This document shows, in pieces, positions 53,350 to 62,823 of a DNA stretch of 64,000 nt (its first letter is position 1; each line of letters opens with the position of its first letter). Under the pieces are notes generated by a model. The model was not told the DNA's origin and ran no database searches. It saw nothing but the letters and a program-made list of their open reading frames with translations. Source of the DNA: Jiella endophytica (lineage in GTDB: Bacteria; Pseudomonadota; Alphaproteobacteria; Rhizobiales; Rhizobiaceae); NCBI RefSeq assembly GCF_004519335.1, contig NZ_SOZD01000002.1, forward strand, positions 930,001-994,000, written 5' to 3'. The position numbers were made by a program, and so were the translations under genes.

Positions 53350-54627
53350 ATGACCGGTCCGACCAGCAATCCAGCCGAGAACGGCGGCGTCGTCATCGCC
53401 GGCGGCGGCCAGGCCGGCTTCCAGGTTGCGGCGAGCCTTCGCCAGGGCGGCTACGAGGGTCCGGTGACCATTGTCTCCGAGGAGCAGCGGCTGCCCTACC
53501 AGCGCCCGCCACTGTCGAAGACCTACATCAAGACCGACGCCGCCTTCGACAGCCTGCTTCTGAAGCCCGGGAGCTTCTTCGACAAGAACGCCATCGCGTT
53601 CCGCTCCGGTCTCACGGTCGAGGCGATCGACCGGGCGGCCGGTCGGGTGACGCTGTCGACCGGCGAGCACCTCGCCTACGACCACCTCGTCGTCGCCGTC
53701 GGCGCGGCCAACCGCGCGCTGCCGATCGAGGGCCGCGACCTTTCCGGCGTCCACCAGCTGCGAACCGCCGAAGACGCCGAGCAGCTGAGAGCCGATCTCG
53801 GCACTGTTCGAAGGGTCGTCATCATCGGCGGCGGCTTCATCGGGCTGGAAGTGGCGGCCGCCCTTCGCGCCATCGACAAGGAGGTCACCGTCCTCGAAGC
53901 GGCGGACCGGCTGATGGGCCGCACCGTCTCGCGGGAGGTCTCGCGCTTCTTCCTGGACGAGCATCGCCGCATGGGCACGGAGATCCGTCTCCGCACGGCC
54001 GCCGCCTCGATTCGAGGCCATGGCCGCGTTGGCGCGGTCGCATTGCCCGACGGCAGCGAGATTGCCGCCGATCTCGTGCTCATCGCCGCCGGCGTCTTGC
54101 CCAACGACCGGCTTGCCCGGGATGCCGGCCTTGCCACCGACAACGGCATCCTCGTCGACCATCACATGACGACGGACGACCCCCGCATCTTCGCCATCGG
54201 CGACTGCGCGGCGTTTCATTCGCCCTTTTCGGAGCGGATCGTCCGGCTGGAGTCGGTGCAGAACGCCGTCGACCAGGCAAAGCTCGTCGCCCAGCGGATC
54301 ATCGCCGGCGAGGCCGGTGGCGAGATCGCGCCCTACCGGGCCGTGCCATGGTTCTGGAGCGACCAGGGACCGTTCAAGCTGCAGATCGTCGGGCTGACGG
54401 CCGGCGCCGACCATGTCGAGATGGCGAGCCTCGGCGAGGCCGGCCGGCTGGTCGCCTATTGTTTTCGGGGCGACAGGCTGCTTGGCATCGAGACGGTGAA
54501 CCGGCCGGGCGAGCACATGCTCGGGCGGCGGATCCTCGCGGAGGATCTGGTGATCGCCCGCAGTGAGGTCTCGGCCGAAGGCTTCGACCTGAAGGCCCAT
54601 GTCGCGGCCCTCAAAGCCGGTAGCTGA
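53350..54627 (+). CDS. Ferredoxin-reductase-like FAD/NAD(P) oxidoreductase
   Basis: A 425-residue flavoprotein of the rubredoxin/ferredoxin-NAD+ reductase group that serves Rieske dioxygenases and P450s. FAD-binding IAGGGQAGFQ is at about residues 16-25, the NAD-binding IIGGGFIGLEVAAAL at about 158-172, and the second FAD motif ARIFAIGDCA-like (PRIFAIGDCA) near 280. C-terminal reductase domain residues include PWFWSDQGPFKLQ. The start at 53350 (MTGPTSNPAEN) is preferred; the open frame continues upstream. No ferredoxin or oxygenase lies beside it, so the partner is unknown. Confidence 0.87.
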   Translation: MTGPTSNPAENGGVVIAGGGQAGFQVAASLRQGGYEGPVTIVSEEQRLPYQRPPLSKTYIKTDAAFDSLLLKPGSFFDKNAIAFRSGLTVEAIDRAAGRVTLSTGEHLAYDHLVVAVGAANRALPIEGRDLSGVHQLRTAEDAEQLRADLGTVRRVVIIGGGFIGLEVAAALRAIDKEVTVLEAADRLMGRTVSREVSRFFLDEHRRMGTEIRLRTAAASIRGHGRVGAVALPDGSEIAADLVLIAAGVLPNDRLARDAGLATDNGILVDHHMTTDDPRIFAIGDCAAFHSPFSERIVRLESVQNAVDQAKLVAQRIIAGEAGGEIAPYRAVPWFWSDQGPFKLQIVGLTAGADHVEMASLGEAGRLVAYCFRGDRLLGIETVNRPGEHMLGRRILAEDLVIARSEVSAEGFDLKAHVAALKAGS

Positions 54628-54726
54628 CACCGCAGCGCCGGCCTTGCGCAACGACGTCGGCCAAGCCTCAAGCCAAGACCGCTTCCATTGCAGTGCCGCG
54701 CTGCGATCACCATCTTCGATGGAGCG

Positions 54727-54752
54727 CCGGCAATCAGGCCGGGCTTTTTCTT
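54727..54752 (+). terminator. Terminator after the flavoprotein gene
   Basis: CCGGC (54727-54731) pairs with GCCGG (54738-54742) around a 6-nt loop, followed by GCTTTTTCTT. The stem is short but the T-tract is good. The ribosome-binding site of the RDD gene follows directly, so it could also act as an attenuator. Confidence 0.5.
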
Positions 54753-54770
54753 GAGGGAGGATCAGACTCT

Positions 54771-55241
54771 GTGACCGATACGACGCTCGACACGACGCGC
54801 ATGGACTATCTCGAAGTGCGCCGCGCCTATAGCGGCGTCAGGACGCGGCGGATGCTGTCCTTCGTCTTCGACTATACGATCGTGCTTCTGCTTTCCGTTC
54901 CGGCGGCGATCGTCGTCTTCCTGCTCGGCATCCTCTCCTTCGGTCTCGCCTGGGGACTCTATGCGGTTCTCCTGCCGCTGATCGCCATCCTCTATCTCAC
55001 CTTCACCCTTGGCGGAGCCAGCCAGGCGACCCCCGGCATGCGCTTCGCCGGCATCCGGATCGCCCGCCTCGACGGCGGCCATGTCGATCCGCCGCTGGCG
55101 GTTCTGCACGGCGTGTTGTTCTGGGCGGCGAATGCGGTGCTGACGCCTCTCGTCCTTTTGGTCGGCCTGTTCACGCCGAGGAAGCAGCTGCTGCACGACC
55201 TCCTGCTCGGCACCGTCATCGTGCGCGACCGCCCCCTCTGA
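54771..55241 (+). CDS. RDD-family membrane protein
   Basis: A 156-residue membrane protein with the RDD pattern: Arg/Asp signature RRMLSFVFDYTIVLLL in the first helix, then TLGGASQATPGMRFAGIRI and a second pair of helices ending RKQLLHDLLLGTVIV. Function is unknown; some RDD proteins move ions. The GTG start at 54771 follows GAGGGAGG. Confidence 0.87.
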   Translation: MTDTTLDTTRMDYLEVRRAYSGVRTRRMLSFVFDYTIVLLLSVPAAIVVFLLGILSFGLAWGLYAVLLPLIAILYLTFTLGGASQATPGMRFAGIRIARLDGGHVDPPLAVLHGVLFWAANAVLTPLVLLVGLFTPRKQLLHDLLLGTVIVRDRPL

Positions 55242-55390
55242 CGGCGGATCGTAAGCCCTTGACGGGGCTGTCACCGACGGCGCCGGCACAACCTGAATGC
55301 CACGCCGGCCAGAGGATTCGCGGCAGGCCGGGTTGTCAGCCGGCCTTTGGCCAGAGATAACGGCGCGGGGACAACAGCTCGCGACGTTTC

Positions 55391-57217
55391 ATGGATTCCT
55401 TGCACATCTGGCTCACCTACCTGCTGATCCTGGTGAGCATCGTGGGCTATGCCATGGAGCGCTGGGCGATCGAGGCGGTCGCCGCGGCTTCCCTTGCGGG
55501 CTTCCTGCTCCTCTTCGCGATCTTTCCCTACAGCGATGCGACCGGCCATGCGGTCACCAGCGCCGATCTCCTTTCCGGTTTCGCCAATCCGGCCCTGATC
55601 ACGGTGATGGCGCTGCTGATCGTCGGCCAGGGGCTGTTCGCCACCGACGCGATGGCCCGGCCGACCGCGTGGCTGACACGGATCGGCGGCAATGTCGGCG
55701 CCGGCGCGGTGGCGATCGTGCTGATTTCGGCCGCGACGCTCTCGGCCTTCCTCAACAACACGCCCGTCGTCGTCATCTTCATCCCGATCCTGACGATGCT
55801 CGCCACCCAGCGCGGCATCTCGCCGAACCACGTCTTCATGCCGCTATCCTTCCTGTCCATCCTCGGCGGCCTGACGACGCTGATCGGTTCCTCGACCAAC
55901 CTGCTCGTCGCCGGCGTCGCGGCCCGCGCCGGCTTCGAGATGAACTTCTTCGACATCACCGTGCCGGGCCTCGCCATCGCCGTCGTCGGCGCGATCTATG
56001 TCATCCGCTTCATGCCGCGGATCCTGACGCCCCGCGAGGCGCAGGACGGCCGGGTGGTCGATCCGGGCGGCAAGCAGTTCCTGGGCGAGATCGACATCAC
56101 CGAGGGCCACGCCTTTCTGGGGCTCAGGGCACGATCCGGCCTGTTTCCGGGCCTCGGCGACCTGACGCCGCGGATGATCATCCGCAACGACCAGACCATC
56201 CTGCCGCCCTTCGACGACATCGAACTCACGGTCGGCGACCGGCTGATCGTCACCGCGACCCGCCGGGCCTTCTCCCGGGCGCTCTCGCGCGGCAATCTGA
56301 AGGTCAAGACGCTCGATCCCTCCGGCGGCGACAACGGCTCCAGGTCGAACAAGATCGGACCGGACATGGTGATGGCGGAAGCGGTGGTCGCCCCTGGCTC
56401 CCGCTATGCCGGACGGACGATGCAGTTCTCGGGCCTTCGGACCCAGTTCGGCATCACCCTCTTCGGTCTGCAGCGAAAGAGCCGCATGGCGCGGGCGGCG
56501 CTGTCGGAAATCCGTCTCGAGCCGGGCGACACGCTGCTCCTGTGCGGTCGCGAGGCCGATCTCGCGGCACTGCGCGGCAATCACGACCTCCTGCTGCTGG
56601 AATATTCCGCCCAGCCCATCCCGCAATCGGCCAAGGCGCTGCTGGCAACGCTGATCTTCGTCGCCATCGTCTCCTTCTCGGCCGCCGGCATCCTGCCGAT
56701 CGAGGTTCTCGCGGTCTGCGGCGCCATCGCCATGGTCGCCAGCGGCTGCCTGACCATCGGCGAGGCCGCCCGCTCGATCGACCGGTCGATCTTCATGCTG
56801 GTCGGCGCATCGATCGCCGCGGCCACCGCGCTGGAGCGCACCGGCGGCGCCCATCTGATCGCCGAAAGCGCCCTCGACGCGCTTGGCGGCGCGCCGCCCG
56901 TGGTGCTTCTGTCGGGGCTGTTCCTGGTGATCGCCGCCTTCACCAATGTCCTGTCGAACAATGCGACGGCAGTCCTCTTCACGCCGATCGCCCTCGACAT
57001 CTCGCGCCGGCTCGGCGTCTCACCGGAACCATGGCTCGCCTGCGTCATTTTCGGGGCGAACGCCTCTTTCGCGACGCCGATCGGCTACCAGACCAATCTC
57101 CTCGTCATGGGGCCCGGTCGCTACCGATTCTTCGACTACGTAAAAGCCGGTGTTCCCCTCGTGCTCCTGGTGTGGTTAACATTCACGATCGTCGCTCCAT
57201 GGTATTACGGGCTTTGA
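55391..57217 (+). CDS. SLC13-family permease with two TrkA-C domains
   Basis: A 608-residue transporter of the DASS/SLC13 (CitMHS-like) superfamily. Two membrane halves (about 1-200 and 420-608) contain the repeated substrate-site motifs SAFLNNTPVVVIFIPI with TTLIGSSTNLL and FTNVLSNNATAVLFTPI with TPIGYQTNLL. Two RCK_C/TrkA_C domains lie between them (about 210-300 and 315-400). The substrate may be sulfate or a di/tricarboxylate; the NNTP/NNAT and SSTN motifs fit Na+-coupled anion transport. Confidence 0.88.
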   Translation: MDSLHIWLTYLLILVSIVGYAMERWAIEAVAAASLAGFLLLFAIFPYSDATGHAVTSADLLSGFANPALITVMALLIVGQGLFATDAMARPTAWLTRIGGNVGAGAVAIVLISAATLSAFLNNTPVVVIFIPILTMLATQRGISPNHVFMPLSFLSILGGLTTLIGSSTNLLVAGVAARAGFEMNFFDITVPGLAIAVVGAIYVIRFMPRILTPREAQDGRVVDPGGKQFLGEIDITEGHAFLGLRARSGLFPGLGDLTPRMIIRNDQTILPPFDDIELTVGDRLIVTATRRAFSRALSRGNLKVKTLDPSGGDNGSRSNKIGPDMVMAEAVVAPGSRYAGRTMQFSGLRTQFGITLFGLQRKSRMARAALSEIRLEPGDTLLLCGREADLAALRGNHDLLLLEYSAQPIPQSAKALLATLIFVAIVSFSAAGILPIEVLAVCGAIAMVASGCLTIGEAARSIDRSIFMLVGASIAAATALERTGGAHLIAESALDALGGAPPVVLLSGLFLVIAAFTNVLSNNATAVLFTPIALDISRRLGVSPEPWLACVIFGANASFATPIGYQTNLLVMGPGRYRFFDYVKAGVPLVLLVWLTFTIVAPWYYGL

Positions 57218-57233
57218 CTTCTCGGGATAGTAC

Positions 57234-57983
57234 GTGACCGTCCATCACCCGCAGACGCCGCAGTTCTTCCTGACGTCGCCGTCCGCCTGCCCCTATCTTC
57301 CCGGCCAGGCGGAACGAAAGGTCTTCACCCATCTCGTCGGCGAGCGCGCCCCGGCGCTGCTCGATCTCCTGAGCCAGGGCGGCTTCCGCCGCAGCCAGAA
57401 CATCGCCTACCGGCCAGCCTGCGAGCGCTGCCGCGCCTGCGTTTCCGTCCGCATCCTGGTCGATGAGTTTTCGCCTGGCAAATCGATGCGGCGGATCCTG
57501 GCAAAGAATTCCGACCTCGTCGGCCGGATGTCGACGCCGAGCCCGACCAGCGAGCAGTATTCCCTGTTCCACAACTATATCGACCACCGTCACGCCCGCG
57601 GCGGCATGGCCGAGATGAGCGTCCTCGACTATGCGATGATGGTGGAGGACAGCCAGGTCGACACCCGGCTGATCGAATACCGCCGCAAGGGTCCGGACTC
57701 GCGCTTCACCACCACGTCCGACGGCGAACTCCTCGCAGTGGCACTCTCCGACGTGATGGCCGATGGCATGTCGATGGTATATTCCTTCTTCGATCCCGAC
57801 GAGGATCAGCGCAGCCTCGGCACCTACATGATCCTCGACCATATCGAGCGCACGAGGCGGATGGGCCTCTCCTATCTCTATCTCGGCTACTGGGTCGAAG
57901 GCTCCAAGAAGATGGACTACAAGATCCGCTTCCAGCCGCAGGAACATCTGAGCCCGAAGGGCTGGGAGCGCTACCAGGGCTAG
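57234..57983 (+). CDS. ate: Arginyltransferase-family (bacterial ATE/Bpt) protein
   Basis: A 249-residue aminoacyl-tRNA-protein transferase. The N-terminal Cys motif is split: SACPYLPGQ and [10 protein letters not shown], four cysteines that in this family may bind an Fe-S cluster. The C-terminal GNAT-like domain contains [24 protein letters not shown] and [14 protein letters not shown]. Bacterial members (Bpt) add leucine to N-terminal Asp/Glu and so feed the ClpS-ClpAP N-end-rule pathway. The GTG start is 17 bp after the permease stop. Confidence 0.92.
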   Translation: MTVHHPQTPQFFLTSPSACPYLPGQAERKVFTHLVGERAPALLDLLSQGGFRRSQNIAYRPACERCRACVSVRILVDEFSPGKSMRRILAKNSDLVGRMSTPSPTSEQYSLFHNYIDHRHARGGMAEMSVLDYAMMVEDSQVDTRLIEYRRKGPDSRFTTTSDGELLAVALSDVMADGMSMVYSFFDPDEDQRSLGTYMILDHIERTRRMGLSYLYLGYWVEGSKKMDYKIRFQPQEHLSPKGWERYQG

Positions 57984-57994
57984 GACGGAGGGGA

Positions 57995-58020
57995 CGGCAA
58001 CCCCATCTTCGAGGTTGCCG
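57995..58020. terminator. Convergent terminator hairpin
   Basis: CGGCAACC (57995-58002) pairs exactly with GGTTGCCG (58013-58020) around a 10-nt loop in the 48-bp gap between ate and the convergent ABC transporter gene. The T-tract is weak (ATTTCC). Confidence 0.55.
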
Positions 58021-58031
58021 CCGATTTCCTC

Positions 58032-59861
58032 TCACGACACCATATCGAGCGCCGTGACCTCCGCCGGCAGACCGCGCATCAGCTCCACAGCCTGGCGCTG
58101 GAACAGCCGGCGGTAGATCCCGTCAGGTCGCGCAATCAGCGCCGCATGGTCGCCCTCCTCGACGATCCTCCCGCGATCGAAGACCAGAAGCCGGTCGAGG
58201 GATTTGACCGTCGACAGCCGATGCGCGACCACCATCGTCGTCCGCCCGGCCATCAGCCTCTCCATCGCCCGTTGGATCAGCACCTCCGATTCCGAATCCA
58301 GGCTCGACGTCGCCTCGTCGAGGATCAGGATCGGCGCGTCGGCGAGGAAGGCCCTGGCGATCGCCACCCTCTGGCGCTCGCCGCCCGACAATTTCACGCC
58401 GCGTTCGCCGACGAGGGTCTGGTAGCCCTTCGGCAGGCGGGTGATGAAACCGTCGGCGCCGGCGAGCCGCGCCGCCTCGACGATCTCGCTCATCCGCGCC
58501 CCCGGCCGGCCATAGGCGATGTTGTCGGCGAGCGAGCGGTGAAACAGGATCGGCTCCTGCTGCACGATGGCGATCTGCGAGCGCAGCGATGCCTGCCGCA
58601 CGCCGGCGATGTCCTGGCCGTCGATCCTGATCGCACCATCCGTCACGTCGTAGAGACGCTGGATCAGCTTGACGAGGGTCGACTTGCCAGAACCCGAATG
58701 GCCGACGAGCCCCACCCGCTCGCCCGCAGCGATGGTGAGCGACAGATCGCGGTAAAGCGGGGTCGCATGCGAGCCGTAATGGAACGACACGCGGTCGAAG
58801 ACGACCTCGCCGCCGCCGATCGCGATCTCCGGCGCTCCGACCTTGTCGTCGACGCCGATCGCCAGTGCCGACAGATCGACCAGCTCCTCCATGTCGTTGA
58901 CCGACCGCTGGACATTGCGCACATGCTGGCCGACCTCGCGCAGATAGCCCTGCATGACGAAGAAGGCGGTCAGCACATAGGTGATGTCGCCCGGCCCCGC
59001 CGTGCCTTCAGCCCAAAGGACGATCGCCAGCGCGACGACGCCGACCCGCAACAGGAAGAGCATCGCATTCTGCACCGTGCCGTTGATCGTGCCGCGCCGC
59101 CAGGAGCGCCCGGCCCTCGACCGCCACTTCTGCGACACGCGTTCGAGGATCGCCTCCTCCCGGGTCTCGCCGCCGAAGGCCTTGACCACGGCGTTGCAGG
59201 AGATCGCATCGGCGAGCGCGCCGCCAAGCCTCGTATCCCAGACATTGGCGAGCCGGGCCGCAGGCGCGACATAACCGAGCGACAGCGACACGGTCAGCGC
59301 CAGATAGGCGAGCGCGCCGGACCCGATCAGGAGGCCCATCACCGGCCAGTGCCAGCCGAGCAGAACGGTCGTGCCGACCAGCATGACAAAGGACGGCAGC
59401 AGCGAGACGAGGACGGTGTCGTTCAAGAGGTCGAGCGCCCACATGCCGCGGGTGATCTTCCTCACGGTCGAGCCGGCGAAGCTGTTGGCGTGCCAGTCGG
59501 TCGAGAAGCGCTGGACGCGCGCAAAAGCCTCCGCCATCACCTCGGAGATCATCTTGAGGGTGAAGGGGATGATGGTCATGAAACTGGCGAAGCGGCAGAC
59601 GACGCCGGCGAGAGCGAGCACCGCCAGCATCGCCAGCGCGGCGAGCGCCGCGTCCAGGGCACCCTCGGCATCCGTCGTCCCCGCGATCGCATCGACGAGG
59701 CGGCCGGAATAAAGCGGCGTCAGCACGTCAGCGAGCGTGCCGAGCGTGATCGCGCCGCAGATGGCGGCCATCCTGGCCGGCTGACGCCGCCAATGGAGGA
59801 CGGTGAAGGAAAACGCCGCGGCGAAGGCCGACCGGCGCCACTCGAACAGGCGAAACGGCAT
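58032..59861 (-). CDS. ABC transporter, fused permease and ATP-binding protein
   Basis: A 609-residue half-transporter (exporter type I). A six-helix ABC_membrane domain (about residues 25-325) is followed by the nucleotide-binding domain (about 355-600) with Walker A GHSGSGKST, Q-loop IVQQEPILF, signature LSGGERQRV, Walker B ILILDEATSSLDSE and the His switch in VAHRLST. It should form a homodimer. The group includes exporters of lipids, drugs and peptides; the substrate is not known. A GTG start 54 bp upstream is possible. Confidence 0.88.
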   Translation of the reverse strand: MPFRLFEWRRSAFAAAFSFTVLHWRRQPARMAAICGAITLGTLADVLTPLYSGRLVDAIAGTTDAEGALDAALAALAMLAVLALAGVVCRFASFMTIIPFTLKMISEVMAEAFARVQRFSTDWHANSFAGSTVRKITRGMWALDLLNDTVLVSLLPSFVMLVGTTVLLGWHWPVMGLLIGSGALAYLALTVSLSLGYVAPAARLANVWDTRLGGALADAISCNAVVKAFGGETREEAILERVSQKWRSRAGRSWRRGTINGTVQNAMLFLLRVGVVALAIVLWAEGTAGPGDITYVLTAFFVMQGYLREVGQHVRNVQRSVNDMEELVDLSALAIGVDDKVGAPEIAIGGGEVVFDRVSFHYGSHATPLYRDLSLTIAAGERVGLVGHSGSGKSTLVKLIQRLYDVTDGAIRIDGQDIAGVRQASLRSQIAIVQQEPILFHRSLADNIAYGRPGARMSEIVEAARLAGADGFITRLPKGYQTLVGERGVKLSGGERQRVAIARAFLADAPILILDEATSSLDSESEVLIQRAMERLMAGRTTMVVAHRLSTVKSLDRLLVFDRGRIVEEGDHAALIARPDGIYRRLFQRQAVELMRGLPAEVTALDMVS

Positions 59862-60297
59862 CGGATCACGACCGGAGTGGCCCGGTCCCCTGACGATCCT
59901 CCACGAAAAACGCACAGCGACGACTTCAGCGTCGAATATGACAGTCGGCGGGAGGAAGCTGACGGCGGGCCGGCTGAAAAGCTCGAGGGCGGCCCATTCG
60001 AAGACGCGCGCGCTAGGCGCAGATCAGGAGTGCGTAACCCCTGCGAGGGCGGTACCGTACAGATTCATCGCGGCCCTCCCTTCGGTTGGCGTCATGTCAG
60101 GATGAGCGACGCTTAGCCGAACCCGAATCGTTTGGCAAGCGTATGGATGCGACTGCAGGTCGGCGAAGCAGAGATGGCGGCGCCACGTCAAAGGAGTGGG
60201 CGCCGCTGACATGGCTTCGGTCGAGGCCGCGATCAGGCAGCATCGCTCATCGAACTGATACCGTCACACGGCGACAACCGGCCTTTGGCCATTCCCA
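59862..60297. other. Intergenic region between ABC transporter and parC
   Basis: 436 bp without a supported gene. Both neighbours read on the minus strand, so it should hold the ABC transporter promoter and the parC 3' end. No clear terminator with a T-tract is seen. Confidence 0.5.
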
Positions 60298-62550
60298 TCA
60301 ACCGACGAACTTGTTGTTCTTCGGAAAGCCCTTCGGGACCAGCCGGCCGGCCTGGGCGCGGTCGCCACGCCATTCCAGGAGTTCGTCCTCGCGCCGCAGG
60401 AAGGCCCTGCCGGCGGAATCTGTCCAGGCAAGGCCCTCGGCCAACTTGAACACCTTCACGTCCGAGACGCCGCCATCCTTGTAGCGCTGCAGCCGGACGC
60501 CCTTGCCCCTCGCCATCTCGGCCACCTGGGCTAGCGGGAAGACCAGGAGCTTGCGGTTCTCGCCGACGATCGCGACCATGTCGCCGCCGGCGACCGGCAC
60601 GGCAAAGGCGAGGCGGGTCTTGCCCGAGACGTTGACCAGCTGCTTGCCCTTGCGGGTCGAGGAGATCATGTCGGCTTCCGCGGCGACAAATCCGGCGCCG
60701 TCGGAGGAAACCAGCAGCCGCTTCATCTCCGGATCGTGGACGAAGCCGGCGATGATGTCGTGCTCGTCCTCCATCTCGATGGCAAGGCGGATCGGCTCGC
60801 CCTGACCTCTGCCGGAGGGCAGCTTGTCGGCCGACAGGGTGAAGGCCCGCCCGCCAGTCGACAGGAAGATCAGCTTGTCCGTCGTCATCGCGTGGAAGGC
60901 GAGCTTCAGCCCGTCGCCCTCGCGGAAACTCAGCGCCGAAGGGTCGGACAGATGCCCCTTCATGCCGCGCAGGAATCCCTTCTGCGACAGGACGACGGTC
61001 ACCGGCTCCTTCTCGATCAGTGCGACGGTGATGTCGTCGAGATTGTGCGTCGGCGCATCGGCAAAGCGGGTGCGGCGCCGGCCGAGCTTGGTCTTTTTGG
61101 AGAAGGTCTCGCGCACCTCGCGGACCTCGTCGGCGACCCTCGCCCATTGCCTGTCGTCGGAGGCAAGCAGCGCCTCCTTCTCGGCCTTCTCGGCGGTCAG
61201 CGCGTCGAACTCCCGCCTCAGCTCGAACTCCTCGAGCTTGCGCAGGGAGCGCAGCCGCATGTTGAGGATCGCCTCGGCCTGGTTGTCGGTGAGCTCGAAG
61301 GTCGCCATCAGCTCCTTCTTCGGCTCGTCCTCCTCGCGGATGATGCGGATCACCTCGTCGACATTCAGGAAGACGACGAGATAGCCCGAGACGATCTCGA
61401 GCCGCCGCTCGATCTGGCCGAGCCGGTGGCGCGTGCGCCGCTGCAGAACCTCGCGCTGGTGGGCGAGCCATTCCGACAGCACCTCCCTCAGCGACAGCAC
61501 CTTCGGCACCTTGCCGCCGGACAGGACGTTCATGTTGAGCGGAATGCGGCTCTCGAAATCCGTCAGCCGGAACAGGGATTCCATCAGGAGTTCGGGATCG
61601 ACCGTGCGGCTCTTCGGCTCCAGCACGATCCTGACGTCCTCGGCGGATTCGTCGCGGATGTCGGCGAGGAGCGGCAGCTTGCGGGCCTGGAGGAGCTCGG
61701 CGATCTTCTCGATCAGCCGCGACTTCTGCACCTGATAGGGAATCTCGGTGACGACGACGACATAGTTGCCGCGGCCGACGTCTTCCTTCTCCCACCGCGC
61801 CCTCACCCGGAACGAGCCGCGGCCGGTCTCGTAGGCCTCGCGGATCTGCGCCTGGTTGTCGACGACGACGCCGCCGGTCGGAAAGTCCGGCCCTTGGACG
61901 AAGCGCAAAAGCTGGTCGGTGGTGGCGTCCGGCGTCTCGATCAGCTTCAGCGCGGCGTCGCAGAGCTCGGCAGCGTTGTGCGGCGGGATCGATGTCGCCA
62001 TGCCCACGGCGATACCCGACGAGCCGTTGGCGAGAAGGTTCGGAAAGGCGCCGGGCAGGACGACCGGTTCTTTGTCCTCCTCGTTATAGGTCGGACGGAA
62101 GTCGACAGCGTCCTCGTCGATGCCCCGCAGAAGCAGCGTCGCGACGTCGGTCATCCGCGCTTCGGTGTAGCGCATGGCCGCGGCACTGTCGCCGTCGACA
62201 TTGCCGAAATTGCCCTGACCGTCGATCAGCGGGTAGCGGACAGAGAAATCCTGGGCGAGGCGGACGAGCGCGTCGTAGATCGCCGCGTCGCCATGGGGAT
62301 GGAACTTGCCCATCACGTCGCCGACGATGCGGGCGCATTTCTTGTAGGCGTCGCCCGGATCGAGCCTCAGGATGCGCATGGCATGGACGATGCGCCGGTG
62401 GACCGGCTTCAGCCCGTCGCGCACGTCCGGCAACGCACGGCCCATGATGGTCGACAGCGCATAGGCGAGATAGCGCTCCTCGAGCGCCGTCTTGAGGTCG
62501 ATCGGTTCGATGTCGCCGCCGTCTGATGGCGGTTCCGCTGCCTTGCCCAT
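60298..62550 (-). CDS. parC: DNA topoisomerase IV subunit A
   Basis: A 750-residue ParC. The N-terminal breakage-reunion domain has [32 protein letters not shown] and the catalytic tyrosine in [11 protein letters not shown] (about residue 127). The C-terminal beta-pinwheel repeats follow (about 500-740), shorter than in GyrA. With ParE it decatenates daughter chromosomes. No parE is in the window. The quinolone-determining region [13 protein letters not shown] contains Ala where E. coli ParC has Ser80; this is naturally resistant-looking in that position and is only an observation. Confidence 0.97.
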   Translation of the reverse strand: MGKAAEPPSDGGDIEPIDLKTALEERYLAYALSTIMGRALPDVRDGLKPVHRRIVHAMRILRLDPGDAYKKCARIVGDVMGKFHPHGDAAIYDALVRLAQDFSVRYPLIDGQGNFGNVDGDSAAAMRYTEARMTDVATLLLRGIDEDAVDFRPTYNEEDKEPVVLPGAFPNLLANGSSGIAVGMATSIPPHNAAELCDAALKLIETPDATTDQLLRFVQGPDFPTGGVVVDNQAQIREAYETGRGSFRVRARWEKEDVGRGNYVVVVTEIPYQVQKSRLIEKIAELLQARKLPLLADIRDESAEDVRIVLEPKSRTVDPELLMESLFRLTDFESRIPLNMNVLSGGKVPKVLSLREVLSEWLAHQREVLQRRTRHRLGQIERRLEIVSGYLVVFLNVDEVIRIIREEDEPKKELMATFELTDNQAEAILNMRLRSLRKLEEFELRREFDALTAEKAEKEALLASDDRQWARVADEVREVRETFSKKTKLGRRRTRFADAPTHNLDDITVALIEKEPVTVVLSQKGFLRGMKGHLSDPSALSFREGDGLKLAFHAMTTDKLIFLSTGGRAFTLSADKLPSGRGQGEPIRLAIEMEDEHDIIAGFVHDPEMKRLLVSSDGAGFVAAEADMISSTRKGKQLVNVSGKTRLAFAVPVAGGDMVAIVGENRKLLVFPLAQVAEMARGKGVRLQRYKDGGVSDVKVFKLAEGLAWTDSAGRAFLRREDELLEWRGDRAQAGRLVPKGFPKNNKFVG

Positions 62551-62823
62551 GGCACGCGTCTAGCGAAGGTCAAGGCATGGAACAAGACCGGAACGGAACC
62601 ATCCTCAGCTTTTTGTGCCGCCGAGAACGCGGAGGCCTCTTCGACCATCCGGTCCGGTCAGTCTCCCTGGCGCTCGGCCGGGCAAGCCGGGAGAGAAGCG
62701 CTACGATGTCTTCTCCCTGCCTGATTTCTCCATAGATTGGCCGCCGTCATCGCGCTAAGTCTCGCGCGGGGCATGACCCGCTCCGCGCCAGGCGCCGGGC
62801 TCAACGCTGAAAGAAGGTACTGC

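Noticed and set aside
60736-62526. A 596-codon plus-strand frame opposite parC
   Set aside because: Arg/Asp/Leu-rich antisense translation without domains; ParC on the minus strand is certain.
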